From Atherix ibis (lineage: Eukaryota; Arthropoda; Insecta; Diptera; Athericidae), in assembly GCA_958298945.1 (NCBI GenBank), contig OY282610.1:49235667-49299666 (forward strand): DNA of 64,000 bases. Direction: 5' to 3'. Below the pieces are notes generated by a model. It was not told the DNA's origin and ran no database searches. It was given only the letters and a program-made list of their open reading frames with translations. Position 1 is the stretch's first letter. Each line of letters starts with the position of its first letter. The translations under genes and the position numbers were made by a program. Below, piece by piece: positions 46,840 to 58,400 of this stretch.

Positions 46840-48655
46840 AACGTCACATTATTATTGTAATATTTTATTAATGAATGACATTCGACCAAATTTGTTCAAT
46901 TTCAATTTTTAAAAAAAAACATAACAATTAATAAACAAGGAAATTGTATTATTGTAAAATTTTATTAAATAAAACGTAAGCAAAAATTAAAATTGGAAAA
47001 ATAAAAAAAGGAATTGCATGCAAAAAAAACAAACAAAGAAAAACTAAGTCAAATTATGGGAGTACAAGGAAAAAAAGCTGTAACAAAATTTAAAAAAAAA
47101 GGTATTTTGATTAAAGGTGAAATTTTTATACAAACAGAAAATTAAGAAAAACAAATTCAAAAAAAAAAAAAAAGATAAATGAAAAAAAATTGTATCAAGA
47201 GAAATAACGCAATAAAAGCGAACAGAAAAAAAAGACAACAAATTTTACCGACATCGTTCTCGTATAGGGGAAATCACCAAAATTAATCTAAAGACACAGT
47301 TAATAATATTTAAAGTAAATATAAAATTTAAAAAAAATTACCTAAAAAAATGCGGAGAACAAAAAATAAGGAAATAATTAAGAGAGATTAGATGATATAC
47401 ATTCGCATATGCATAAATAAACGTTTACCATATAAACACAAGCATGTGCATAGTAAATAATATTATGCTGTTTTTAAACTAAATATACATACATACACAT
47501 AAACACATTTATAAATAAGTCAAAATTAAATCAAATTATCTTTAAATCTAAATGATAAGATTTAAAATAGAAATAAATAAAGAAAAACATCTGAAATAAT
47601 ATATGATTTTCTTTTTGGTTTATTATAAATATTATTTGATAAGAACAAATTAATAATATTAATAATAATGATAATCTAGCAAATACAAGATCTAATATGG
47701 ATAATGAAAATATATAAATAAATATAATATTAAGATAAAATTAAAAAAGAAATTAATTTAAAAAAAAAAAAAAACGAAATGAAAATTTTGAAATTGGAGT
47801 AAATCAAATACCAAAATAAAAATATTGTATGTCAATAGAGATAAAGTAAATTTAAAGAAGAAAAAGTAAAAATATTAAATAACTGAAAATTCAAAAGATA
47901 ATTTCTGTTGCAAATTTTAAGGAGGTTAGTCTGGATTTTTATTCGTACAAAGAAAAATACAATAATTAAATCAAATTTATGGATTGAAATTATTCAAATA
48001 AATTATGTTTTTTTTCTCTCCATAAAATAGTTAAAATTTCAATTCAAATAATAAAAATGAATTAGCGATTAAATTGGTTTTTTTTTGTTGAGTAATTAAT
48101 TTAAAAAAATAATATTCAATAGTCGAGAAAAAAATGAAAATTAAACAACAAAAAAATTAACGATATTCTTCGAATATTGATAATTTTTTTTTTTTGATGC
48201 GATAAAGATTCTAACAAATAAATTTACAAAATAGAAAAAAATTTATAGCACTTTTTTTATATTTAATGAACAAAAAATAATAATTTCTATTGTGAGAAAA
48301 AAAATTTATTTAAGATAGAAATAAAAAGTAAAATGGCCACTGTTTTTGGTTTTGAATTTTTTCTTTCGAAGCATTTTTCTTTTCATGTAATTTATTTTAT
48401 TGGCGAACATAAAAAAAACCTAATTTAAAAAAGGATTTCTTCCAATATTTGATTTTTGTACTCTGCTTTTACCATACAGCCACGTATCCGTCTTGAATCT
48501 TAGGTTGAGTCTTGAGTTTGATACTTTTAGTTTTTAATACCGATTTAAATTTTAAAATTTCTATAAATATCAATGTATCATCTTTTAATATAATGAGTTA
48601 ATTGTATTCAATCAGTTTTATTTAATTTGAGGACAAACGAAATACTCTTATAAAG
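46840..48655. other. AT-rich DNA, no gene seen
   Basis: Poly-A/T rich; the open frame at 47044-47241 on the minus strand is Phe-rich low complexity. Confidence 0.55.
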
Positions 48656-48669
48656 GGTAATTCTATTTT

Positions 48670-49370
48670 CAATTTGGAATATAAAGCTAACTAAAATATA
48701 CTTTAAATTCAGATTTTGATCAAGTTTTTATGTCATTATATTGCTTAAACTTTGCCATTAATATCCATTATAAAATTAACATAATACAAATGACACGATC
48801 TTTTTGAGTTAATTTTTGATGAGTTTATCGCACGTTACAGACAGTAATTCGGCCATTACTTGACCAATGTTGATTTTGAAATGTGCTCTAAAGGGTGAAC
48901 ATTATCTGAGTAGTTAAAACCATCTTTTTATGTACCTTTATAAAAAAAAAGTCCAAAGTGCATCAACAAATTGACATCTAGAAACTTTTCACGCAATAAA
49001 CCTTAAATTTGTCGTATTGTATGTATGGCTTGTCAAGATTAAAATCTTTAAGTTCACGTCAAATCAAATCGGTATTTATATAGTCGCATAGCACTATGAA
49101 TTCACTGAACGACATTTTCAGATCAAAATCCAAGCCAAAAAGTTACTTTTCGCAGATACAATGGCTTTTCCACAGACACTTGTGGGTTTTAGATCCTCAC
49201 ATACAACAATTTTGCTTGTAAAAGTATCCACCGATCCTCACCGTTCTATAGTAGTTAAATGCTTATTAAATATAAAATGTCAAACATTAAAATAAACAAA
49301 AGCTATCGTATCTTGATTCAAACATTAAACAGCTGTCAAATGACAATTCTGTACTTTCCAAACCACAAAC
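48670..49370 (-). pseudogene. Decayed transposon copy (same family as 9990-10705)
   Basis: Left edge TATAAAGCTAACTAAAATATA; right edge ACAGCTGTCAAATGACAATT plus CTGTACTTTCCAAACCAC (49330-49368), followed by AAAATGGCGGC. Between them GTAATTCGGCCATTACTTGACC matches the SSQxMAEL-like C-terminal area of the family on the minus strand. No intact frame. Confidence 0.6.
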
Positions 49371-49399
49371 TGCATAACAAATATAAAAGAAAATGGCGG

Positions 49400-50765
49400 C
49401 AAATTTTCTCATCGAAGAAAAATGCTAAAACAAAATCTAAAATGGCCGTTACTTTTGGTTGTCATTTTGGATTTTTGCCCTTTTTAAAAAAAAACGATTA
49501 GACTCTTAAAATTAAATTTCTTTTTAATTAAATGAACAAAAAAGACGCATAAAAAATTTATATTATTTATGAATATTAAAATTTTAATTTGTCATTAAGA
49601 GAATTAAAAGTAATTGTTAATTTCCAAATATTAAAATAACATAGAAAAAAACAATAAAAATTATCATAAATATAGACAACAAATACATACATATAGTATG
49701 TACAGAGACATAATTGCATAAGTAAACGAATTTATGAAAAGGAAACGATTAAAAAGATCAAAACAACAAATTTTTATGTAGGCGAAAAAATTTCTTAGAA
49801 GAAATAAAAAAATGTTAAATATAAATTTAAGCAAAAAAAAAATTTCAGAAATAAATTCATCTTTATTAAACAGCTAATAATAATTATAATAAACAATTTT
49901 CACTGTTAATATTATAATTAAATTAAAAATAAAAAAAATATCAAATAAGATTACACAAATAATATTTATAAAAATGATGCAAGAAGAGAAATAAAGGAAA
50001 AGGGAAAAAATTTAAATAAAAATTAAACTTATGTAGAGTATATACATATAAAAATAAATAACTATAAGTGAAATAAAATAAAATCTGTAATAAAAAAGAA
50101 AATAAAAATTTAATTAAGAAAATTTTAGTTGAAAATAGTTATTGTTGGTTGTTGTATTTTTGTGTCAGTTTTTTTTTTCTGTTTCGATTGAAGATCTTCC
50201 TACTAAATTGCATATAGGCTAGGCGAAGACAACCAAATAATCCAAAATGAGGCATACCAACTGTATAACAATTACCATAAATAATTGTAAGTGCAATTGT
50301 CGTATAACAGTTAAGAGAAGAGAATCACGCTGCAAAGTGCAATAGTCTAATTGGCGCAGGACGAACTGTGAATAAAATGCAACGCAACAATAAAATAAAA
50401 TAAAAATGTTTGAAATCAAGGATAGTATTTGTAATGTTTTTAAATATGTAAACTGTTACGAAAAAAAAACAAACTGTTTTTTCGGAAATTTTGAATAAAT
50501 CGTCAAGTTTTCAAAAATCATAAAATTTGCTTTTATTTCTGGTCATTTTGATGTATTAGATGTTTTCCTGGAAGTGGGTGGTGGCAAGATGTGGGGGGTC
50601 TTCGGTGAAAAGGTAGAGGTGCTACGTTATATTTTTTTATTATTTTATTTTCTTTGAGAAATAAAATACAAAAAAGACGATATTTTATATTTTTATTTTA
50701 GGATGAATTGTGAGGCTCTAGAGAAAATGGTAAGTAGAAAAGTTATTTTAATCGCACCATTGTTT
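49400..50765. other. AT-rich DNA, no gene seen
   Basis: No coding motif recognised. The open frame at 50219-50419 (minus) has no family features; a GGTGGTGGCAAGATGTGGGG stretch near 50578 is locally G-rich. Confidence 0.5.
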
Positions 50766-50784
50766 TAAGATCAATTTGAGGAGT

Positions 50785-51330
50785 GAAATTTTCTGCTTTT
50801 TTCATCATCATGATCGTCATTAAGGACTCGATAACCAAGAGTCCGGTCTAGGTCTGCTAGCTGAATAAAAGAGCTGTAGACGTTCCGGCTTCGCGCCGCG
50901 GTCTTCCAGTTCGACACTTCCAGCATATTTTTAGCGTCGTTTCGCCGAAGGAAATATACTTCTTCTTCGTTTTCTAGGATCATAAATGAAGTCACTAAAA
51001 ACTTTCCGGACAGGATCTTTGTCATCCATACAAATTAAGTGTCTAGCCCACCTCAGCTCCAGGATCTTGCCGCTAAATAGACTCTGAAGTCGTTTATCCT
51101 CATGTACGAGGGGTCAAAAACTCGTCAAAGAATCATCCACTCCAATGCGGGCAAGAATTCGCAATGGTTTTTGCTGACAACCCACGTTCCCGAAGAATAT
51201 GTACATGAGGACTGGCAAGACTAGTGTCCTGTACAGCAATAACTTCGATGTTATGAAGTTACTGCTGTACAGGACACTAGTCTTGCCAGTCCTCATGTAT
51301 AGAAAAATTATTATTTGTTTCAAATCTTTA
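50785..51330 (-). pseudogene. Non-LTR retrotransposon fragment (C-terminal part of ORF2)
   Basis: Minus-strand translation shows YRTLVLPVLMY (about 51245-51205), the classic reverse-transcriptase C-terminal block preceding YGSETW in jockey/RTE-type elements. Downstream, in another frame, come LRWAGHLICMDDKDPVRKVF (about 51065-51005), RRR, and KNMLEVSNWKTAARSR (about 50940-50890), matching the LRWAGHVxRMDDxxPARKVF...LGVxNWKxxAxDR end of such proteins. Frameshifted and disrupted by a palindrome at 51202-51299. It ends close to the Tigger-like element. Confidence 0.75.
51202..51299. repeat. 45-bp foldback palindrome (8-nt loop)
   Basis: Left arm 51202-51246, loop GATGTTAT, right arm 51255-51299. 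The arms match at 44 of 45 bases. The left arm is the natural reverse-transcriptase coding segment (YRTLVLPVLMY on the minus strand); the right arm is an inverted duplicate of it. It would form a strong hairpin. Confidence 0.93.
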
Positions 51331-51333
51331 ATA

Positions 51334-52714
51334 CAGTGGTACCTCGGCATACGAGTTTAATTCGTTCCGCAACCTTGCTCGTATTTCAAATTACTCGTAT
51401 CCCCATTGAAATTAATTGAACTGCCATTAATTCGTTCCAGCCCCCAAAATGTCACCCCAGTTATTTTTGTTACGTGTTTTTGAATAAGAAAAAATGTATT
51501 TATAAATGACAAATATTGTACAAAAACATAATAAAAGAGAGTGTAAAGAAATAAACGATTTATAAAGGGTTACTTTCGCTTAATTTTCGTCACTGCTTTT
51601 CTCTTCACTGGTCTTTGCCTTTTTCGCCACGCTTTTCTCACTTTCACCTGTAGGCCGTTTAAAAAAAAAACATATCCAAGGAGGTTTGTTTCTTCCTCCC
51701 TTTCAGAATGTTCCGGAAATGAGTTAGGCAAGTGTCATTAAATAGCCCCGATGCACAACCAGTTGCAACTTTTTCTGGGTGTTTCTTTTCCACGAACTGT
51801 GAAACTCTATCCCACATTCCCAAGATCTCCTTTATCTCACTTGTAGAAATAACCTCCTCCTCCTCTGGCTCCTCGAAACCAATTTCTGGCATAGCCTCCG
51901 TATGCTGCTGTAACTGTAACTCTTAGGTATATATCCTCGGTCGTCAGTTCCTGGGTGTGCTCCTCGACGAGCTCGTTCATGTCTCTCTCATCCACCTCCA
52001 GACCCATGAATTTCCCCAGAGATACAATTTACGCCTCTACTGACACACCGGGTTCGAATTCTTCAAAGGTTCTTTTGGTTACAGCTTCAGGCCACAGCTT
52101 CGTCCATGCCGAGGTCAAGGTCCTCGTTGTAATACCCAGCCACGCCTGATCAATAATTCTGAAGCAAATCACGATATTAAAGTGGTCCTTCCACCTCAAA
52201 GCAGCGCCGAAACAGATGCTTGATGTATAGCTTCTTAAAATTAGAAATCACCTGCCGATCCATGGGCTGCAGGATAGGAGTGGTGTTGGGTGGTAGGTAG
52301 AGAACCATTATAAATTTGAACTCTTCGAGGATGTCATCTTCGAGGTTCGGTGGATGAGCAGGAGCATTGTCTAGGACGAGAAGGGCTTGCACGGGTAGGC
52401 TGTTTTCCTGTAGATATTTCTTAACAGAAGGGCCAAAAACCAGGTTAACCCACTCCACAAAGAACTGCCTGGTGACCCGTGCCTTCGGGTTTGCCCTTCA
52501 CATAACTTGCAGTTATTCATGGTGGGGGACTCACGCGGGAAAGCGTGACGCGCGGTTTGTGTGTGACCGTGTGTATGCAATCGTGGGCGACCCGCTAAGC
52601 CGATTACTCATATCTCAAATTTTGCTCGTATTTCAAAGCAAAAAATCGCTTGCTCGACGGCTCGTATCTCAAAAAACTCGTACGTTGGGGCACTCGTTTG
52701 TCGAGGTACGACTG
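51334..52714 (-). mobile_element. Tigger/pogo-like DNA transposon, deletion derivative
   Basis: Left end CAGTGGTACCTCGGCATACG; the reverse complement of the right end reads CAGTCGTACCTCGACAAACG. TA flanks both ends (51332-51333 and 52715-52716). Subterminal repeats of GCTCGTATTTCAAA and CTCGTATCTCAAA accompany both ends. At about 1.4 kb it is shorter than a full ~2.4 kb Tigger. It encodes the C-terminal half of a DDE_1 transposase on the minus strand. GC content is clearly above the surrounding DNA, consistent with a fairly recent arrival. Confidence 0.88.
51655..52500 (-). pseudogene. Tigger-like (CENP-B/jerky type) transposase, C-terminal part
   Basis: The frame 52458-52177 holds FGPSVKKYLQENSLPVQALL, then LVLDNAPAHPP (second catalytic Asp in LDNAPAH), LPPNTTPILQPMDRQVI (third acidic position in QPMD) and FKKLYIKHLFRRC. 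These are textbook Tigger/DDE_1 blocks. After frame shifts, the end (51892-51659) reads LGMWDRVSQFVEKKHPEKV and GLFNDTCLTHFRNILKGRKK, the Tigger C-terminal WxxVxxFVEKxHP...LFNDxxxxHFRxILK pattern. The N-terminal CENP-B DNA-binding domain is missing. Confidence 0.88.
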
Positions 52715-52719
52715 TATTT

Positions 52720-53600
52720 TACTTGGATGCGACTAGTGTTAATTGGTCTAGTCTTCTAAGTCTACACTACCACCACGTACCTTGTTTTGCCTAATATTTT
52801 TATACCTTGAGACACAGATCACTTTTTCTAACGTCAAGTTAAAGAGAACACACGTAAGTGCGTTTGCTTGCCAGAGGCCATTATGGATGTCAAATGGCTC
52901 TGAAAGTGATTTGGCACCTGTTACTCTTTCCTGTTACACAAGTCATGATCAGCCTAGTCAGTCTAATAAATTTTTCTATGATACTGACCTCTCTCATTTA
53001 TGTGTAAAGGTTTACCCCGGCTATGACTAGAATAGGCGGCTTAAAAGTCGATGTGCAGATGTTAGATGGTTGACTATATTTTTTTAGGGACTATCAAAAA
53101 TTTTGACATTTGAAACCGACGAAAATTTTGTTTTGTTCCAAAAAACGACCAAGAAAATTCGCCTAATTTTCTACGCAATCAATTTTAATTCCCAAATATT
53201 ATTGTATATATGGTATTTTCACTTAAATTCTTTTGAGGTTCTTTCAAGGGTCTTTAAAAATTAGCTTGTTTAATTTTTTTTGTACTAAATTAAGGACTAC
53301 ACAGAAGCTTATTTGTGCAGAACGGAGCAGTTGAGGAGGAACAAAATTGGTTTCTACTTATTGAAATAAAGCAATTATAAAGAAGACATATTAATTGGGA
53401 AGAGATGCAAAAGGGGTGGAGGGGGGCTGCAAATGCATATAATTAGTAAAAACAACAAAATTCTGACAAAACTATTGAAAAGAAGACAAATATGGCAGAT
53501 AATTTTTAGGAAATATCATAGCTTTTTTTGAAAATTTTTATTATTTTGGTTAATTTAGAAGTTTTTTCCAAAATATTTAAATTAATAGCATTTGTTTTGT
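52720..53600. other. Unclassified DNA between transposons
   Basis: An open frame at 52782-53030 (+) has no recognised domain. AT content is slightly lower than elsewhere. No gene supported. Confidence 0.4.
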
Positions 53601-53639
53601 TTAAAGTTTACCATTTTATATTATGAATTGTTGAACCAC

Positions 53640-54060
53640 TGGGTCAACCGGATGCTGATTTTTTTTACGGTATGGATATGTCAATAAGCAAAATCGCTGC
53701 GTGTGAGGCTCGAAAATCCACAAATGACTATAGAGAAGCCATTGTATCTGGTGTGTATTTTGGTCTGAAGTTGGCATTGGCCAGTATTCATTTAAAAATG
53801 AAGAAGGAGACGCCGTTACTGTCAATTCTGAGCGCTATGGCCATATGTGAACTTAAACTTAAAGTTTTTTAATTGAAATATATATGTGGCCTCAACAAAA
53901 CGGCACCACAAGCCACATAATACGTTAAATTTCCTACTTTGGTGATGTTGTTTGGTCTCTTAAATCATGCGATTTGATGTCGGATAATTTTTTCATATAA
54001 ATTCAAGCAAAATAAGCTTTCAAAAACCATCACCCGTTAAGTAGCGGTCGACTACCACAC
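53640..54060 (+). pseudogene. Decayed Tc1/mariner-superfamily transposase, plus strand
   Basis: Unlike most relatives here it reads on the + strand: ENPQMTIEKPLY (about 53710-53745), a frame-shifted NEEGDAVTVNSERYGHM (about 53800-53850; consensus NExGNAVTVNGERYRxM) and MWPQQNGTTSHTT (about 53886-53925; consensus WFQQDGATCHTA, the catalytic Asp now Asn). Frameshifts join these blocks. Non-functional. Confidence 0.65.
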
Positions 54061-54069
54061 CGAAATGTG

Positions 54070-55300
54070 CGAAAATGTTAACAAAAATTACGTCTAAAAG
54101 ATTGAATCCTGCAAAAATATATTAATATATAATTAGTACATAATGGCAAAATCTATATTTAGCAATATAATAAAATAAAACCATTATAAAAATCTATATT
54201 TTTTTATGTATATTATTTAAGTTCACTTTCCGAACTATAAATTGGATAAATGTGTTTGTTAAGGGCATGTCTCCATTGTTGCCAGATTGCTCTCAGTTCT
54301 ACTAGTATCATTACTATTCTGCCATGTCTCATATATGTTAGCATATAAAATACTTTTTTAATAAATAATCACATTGATTCCTCTCCAATTTGGCGATTTT
54401 GTTGCCCTATTCTTAGCATGATTTTCTTAGCTTCCTAGCAAACTGATTAGTTTTTTTTTTTTTGATTTTTATTAAAATTTCATAAATTAATTAATTATAT
54501 TCAGTTAAAAGCGTCCAAAATATAGCGTAAGACTCTAAGAACAAATAGAAATAATAATAATAAAAAAAGGAAAGAAAACCAAATTGAACAATTGCAAACA
54601 ATTGAATTGGCCTTTTACTGTCCATGTTTAGCTTTAGTACATATGAACTGGTCATTTTTGGGAGTCTATCTAAAATGTACCCATAAATATAGATATTTTT
54701 CTGTTTGGCAAAACTAGAAGATGGCACCCCAAATTGGTATTAAACAATTTTACACCTTAATTGCAAGTAATTGAAAATTTGACCGAGAGAAGGCAATTCG
54801 TTTTAAGATTGGGGATGTACCCTTACATGCCCAATTGTCATCGTCCCAGGTCCCAGATTCATCGTCAACGTCAACATCATCTAATCTAATAAAACGTTTC
54901 CGGATCATTTTGTTGATTACAATTTTAGGCAATATTACCATAAATTAATGGATGCTCGAGTAGACATTTTACTATAATTTGATAAAATAGTTCAGGCCCA
55001 TTTAATTTGATTGCGTTCGTCTGTCGGCTAATATATATCTTTGTATGCTCAAAGCTAAACTTTCATGAACTCTGTTTAACTATATAATAGTGTAATAACA
55101 AAATCAGCAACAATAATAATAGAATAATAAAATAATCCAGAGTCGAGAAATATTCGTAAAGTTACGATTACGAAAAAAAACCCATACCAAAGGACAATGG
55201 TGAAAATTAAATAAAATTACTCGTTTGACTTTTGCTTGAAATGTTTTTGATGCTATTTTTTATGTTTATTTGATAAAATTATGACTAAATACGAGGATAT
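54070..55300. other. AT-rich DNA, no gene supported
   Basis: The minus-strand open frame at 54750-54941 contains an acidic DDVDVDDESGTWDDDNW stretch; I recognise no family and see no splice context that would support it as an exon. Confidence 0.4.
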
Positions 55301-55304
55301 CCAT

Positions 55305-55440
55305 TTTTAGTTTCTGAAATGGTTTTGTAGAAGAAAACAAAACACACAAAGTTTTGATGATTTTTTCGAATATTTTGATCTGTATCTTGGCTATAACTTG
55401 GCTGACATTGGCTTTTAGGTGCTCCAACGTTTTCGGTTTG
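55305..55440 (-). pseudogene. C-terminal edge of the transposase that seeds the tandem array
   Basis: Minus-strand reading across 55470-55330 gives YAKSRFYADKPKTLEHLKAN, the block after the third catalytic residue (consensus WGYVKSxVYADKPxTLxxLKxNI), then about 30 residues to the end. This part exists only once, left of array copy 1, so it marks the ancestral flank. Confidence 0.7.
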
Positions 55441-58400
55441 TCGGCATAGAAACGACTCTTAGCGTAAATCCAACGGCGCTAAATCACATGCTTATGGCGG
55501 TAAATTGACGCTACCAGAAGGGTTTTTGGCCTTTCACATTAATATCTTCGATTTCGTGGCAAAAGTAATCAGTTACCATATGGCCATACCGTTCGAACCA
55601 GGCCGACTTTTATCGTTTTCGAAAAGGTAGGGCCCAATGATGCCGACTGACCACAATACGCACCAAATAGTAACTTTTTAGGCATGTTATGATCTCTCGT
55701 GAATCACGTCAGGATTTGCCTCGCTCGATAAGCAGCAATTTTCCTTATCAACATACACAGAGAGAAATGGAAATGTACCTCACCTAAGAAGAAGATTTTC
55801 TATGAAAAATCACTATCAGGTTCTTGCTGTTCTAACAATCAATTTGTGAAAATTATTCGCTGCTCATCGTCTCTGGGCTTCAGCTGTTGTATTATCTGAA
55901 TTTTATACGGGTGTATGGGGTTTGTCTGATAAGTTAGTGATAAACTCAAAATATGTAGCTTTTATAAGGAAAATTATATTCTTTTAATTATCTGGCATTT
56001 GTTAAAAGCCACCATATAAAATTTTATATACATTTGTTCATTAGTTTAGTTTTCGGCATAGAAACGACTCTTAGCGTAATTATACAGAAAATCCAACGGC
56101 GCTAAATCACATGATTATGGCGGTAAATTGACGCTACCAGAAGGGTTTTTGGCCTTTCACATTAATATCTTCGATTTCGTGGCAAAAGTAATCAGTTATC
56201 ATATGGCCATACCGTTCGAACCAGGCCGACTTTTATCGTTTTCGAAAAAGTAGGGCCCAATGATGCCGACTGACCACAATACGCACCAAATAGTAACTTT
56301 TTAGGCATGTTATGATCTCTCGTGAATCACGTCAGGATTTGCCTCGCTCGATAAGCAGCAATTTTCCTTATCAACATACACAGAGAGAAATGGAAATGTA
56401 CCTCACCTAAGAAGAAGATTTTCTATGAAAAATCACTATCAGGTTCTTGCTGTTCTAACAATAAATTTGTGAAAATTATTCGCTGCTCATCGTCTCTGGG
56501 CTTCAGCTGTTGTATTATCTGAATTTTATACGGGTGTACGGGGTTTGTCTGATAAGTTAGTGATAAACTCAAAATATGTAGCTTTTATAAGGAAAATTAT
56601 ATTCTTTTAATTATCTGGCATTTGTTAAAAGCCACCAAAAATTTTATATACATTTGTTCATTAGTTTAGTTTTCGGCATAGAAGCGACTCTTAGCGTAAT
56701 TATACAGAAAATCCAACGGCGCTAAATCACATGATTATGGCGGTAAATTGACGGTACCAGAAGGGTTTTTGGCCTTTCACATTAATATCTTCGATTTCGT
56801 GGCAAAAGTAATCAGTTATCATATGGCCATACCGTTCGAACCAGGCCGACTTTTATCGTTTTCGAAAAAGTAGGGCCCAATGATGCCGACTGACCACAAT
56901 ACGCACCAAATAGTAACTTTTTAGGCATCTTATGATCTCTCGTGAATCACGTGAAGATTTGCCTCCCTCAATAAGCAGCAATTTTCCTTATCAACATACA
57001 CAGAGAGAAATGGAAATGTACCTCACCTAAGAAGAAGATTTTCTATGAAAAATCACTATCAGGTTCTTGCTGTTCTAACAATAAATTTGTGAAAATTATT
57101 CGCTGCTCATCGTCTCTGGGCTTCAGCTGTTGTATTATCTGAATTTTATACGGGTGTACGGGGTTTGTCTGATAAGTTAGTGATAAACTCAAAATATGTA
57201 GCTTTTATAAGGAAAATTATATTCTTTTAATTATCTGGCATTTGTTAAAAGCCACCAAAAATTTTATATACATTTGTTCATTAGTTTAGTTTTCGGCATA
57301 GAAGCGACTCTTAGCGTAATTATACAGAAAATCCAACGGCGCTAAATCACATGATTATGGCGGTAAATTGACGGTACCAGAAGGGTTTTTGGCCTTTCAC
57401 ATTAATATCTTCGATTTCGTGGCAAAAGTAATCAGTTATCATATGGCCATACCGTTCGAACCAGGCCGACTTTTATCGTTTTCGAAAAAGTAGGGCCCAA
57501 TGATGCCGACTGACCACAATACGCACCAAATAGTAACTTTTTAGGCATCTTATGATCTCTCGTGAATCACGTGAAGATTTGCCTCCCTCGATAAGCAGCA
57601 ATTTTCCTTATCAACATACACAGAGAGAAATGGAAATGTACCTCACCTAAGAAGAAGATTTTCTATGAAAAATCACTATCAGGTTCTTGCTGTTCTAACA
57701 ATAAATTTGTGAAAATTATTCGCTGCTCATCGTCTCTGGGCTTCAGCTGTTGTATTATCTGAATTTTATACGGGTGTACGGGGTTTGTCTGATAAGTTAG
57801 TGATAAACTCAAAATATGTAGCTTTTATAAGGAAAATTATATTCTTTTAATTATCTGGCATTTGTTAAAAGCCACCAAAAATTTTATATACATTTGTTCA
57901 TTAGTTTAGTTTTCGGCATAGAAGCGACTCTTAGCGTAATTATACAGAAAATCCAACGGCGCTAAATCACATGATTATGGCGGTAAATTGACGGTACCAG
58001 AAGGGTTTTTGGCCTTTCACATTAATATCTTCGATTTCGTGGCAAAAGTAATCAGTTATCATATGGCCATACCGTTCGAACCAGGCCGACTTTTATCGTT
58101 TTCGAAAAAGTAGGGCCCAATGATGCCGACTGACCACAATACGCACCAAATAGTAACTTTTTAGGCATCTTATGATCTCTCGTGAATCACGTGAAGATTT
58201 GCCTCCCTCAATAAGCAGCAATTTTCCTTATCAACATACACAGAGAGAAATGGAAATGTACCTCACCTAAGAAGAAGATTTTCTATGAAAAATCACTATC
58301 AGGTTCTTGCTGTTCTAACAATAAATTTGTGAAAATTATTCGCTGCTCATCGTCTCTGGGCTTCAGCTGTTGTATTATCTGAATTTTATACGGGTGTACG

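Noticed and set aside
51235..51262. ATAACTTCGATGTTATGAAGTTAC looks a little like a loxP site
   Set aside because: It is just the centre of the longer 45-bp retrotransposon foldback; spacer and arm lengths do not fit loxP, and no recombinase context exists.
54750..54941. Acidic 63-residue minus-strand frame (DDVDVDDESGTWDDDNW) as a possible exon
   Set aside because: No family recognised, no convincing splice sites and no neighbouring exon; left as unsupported.
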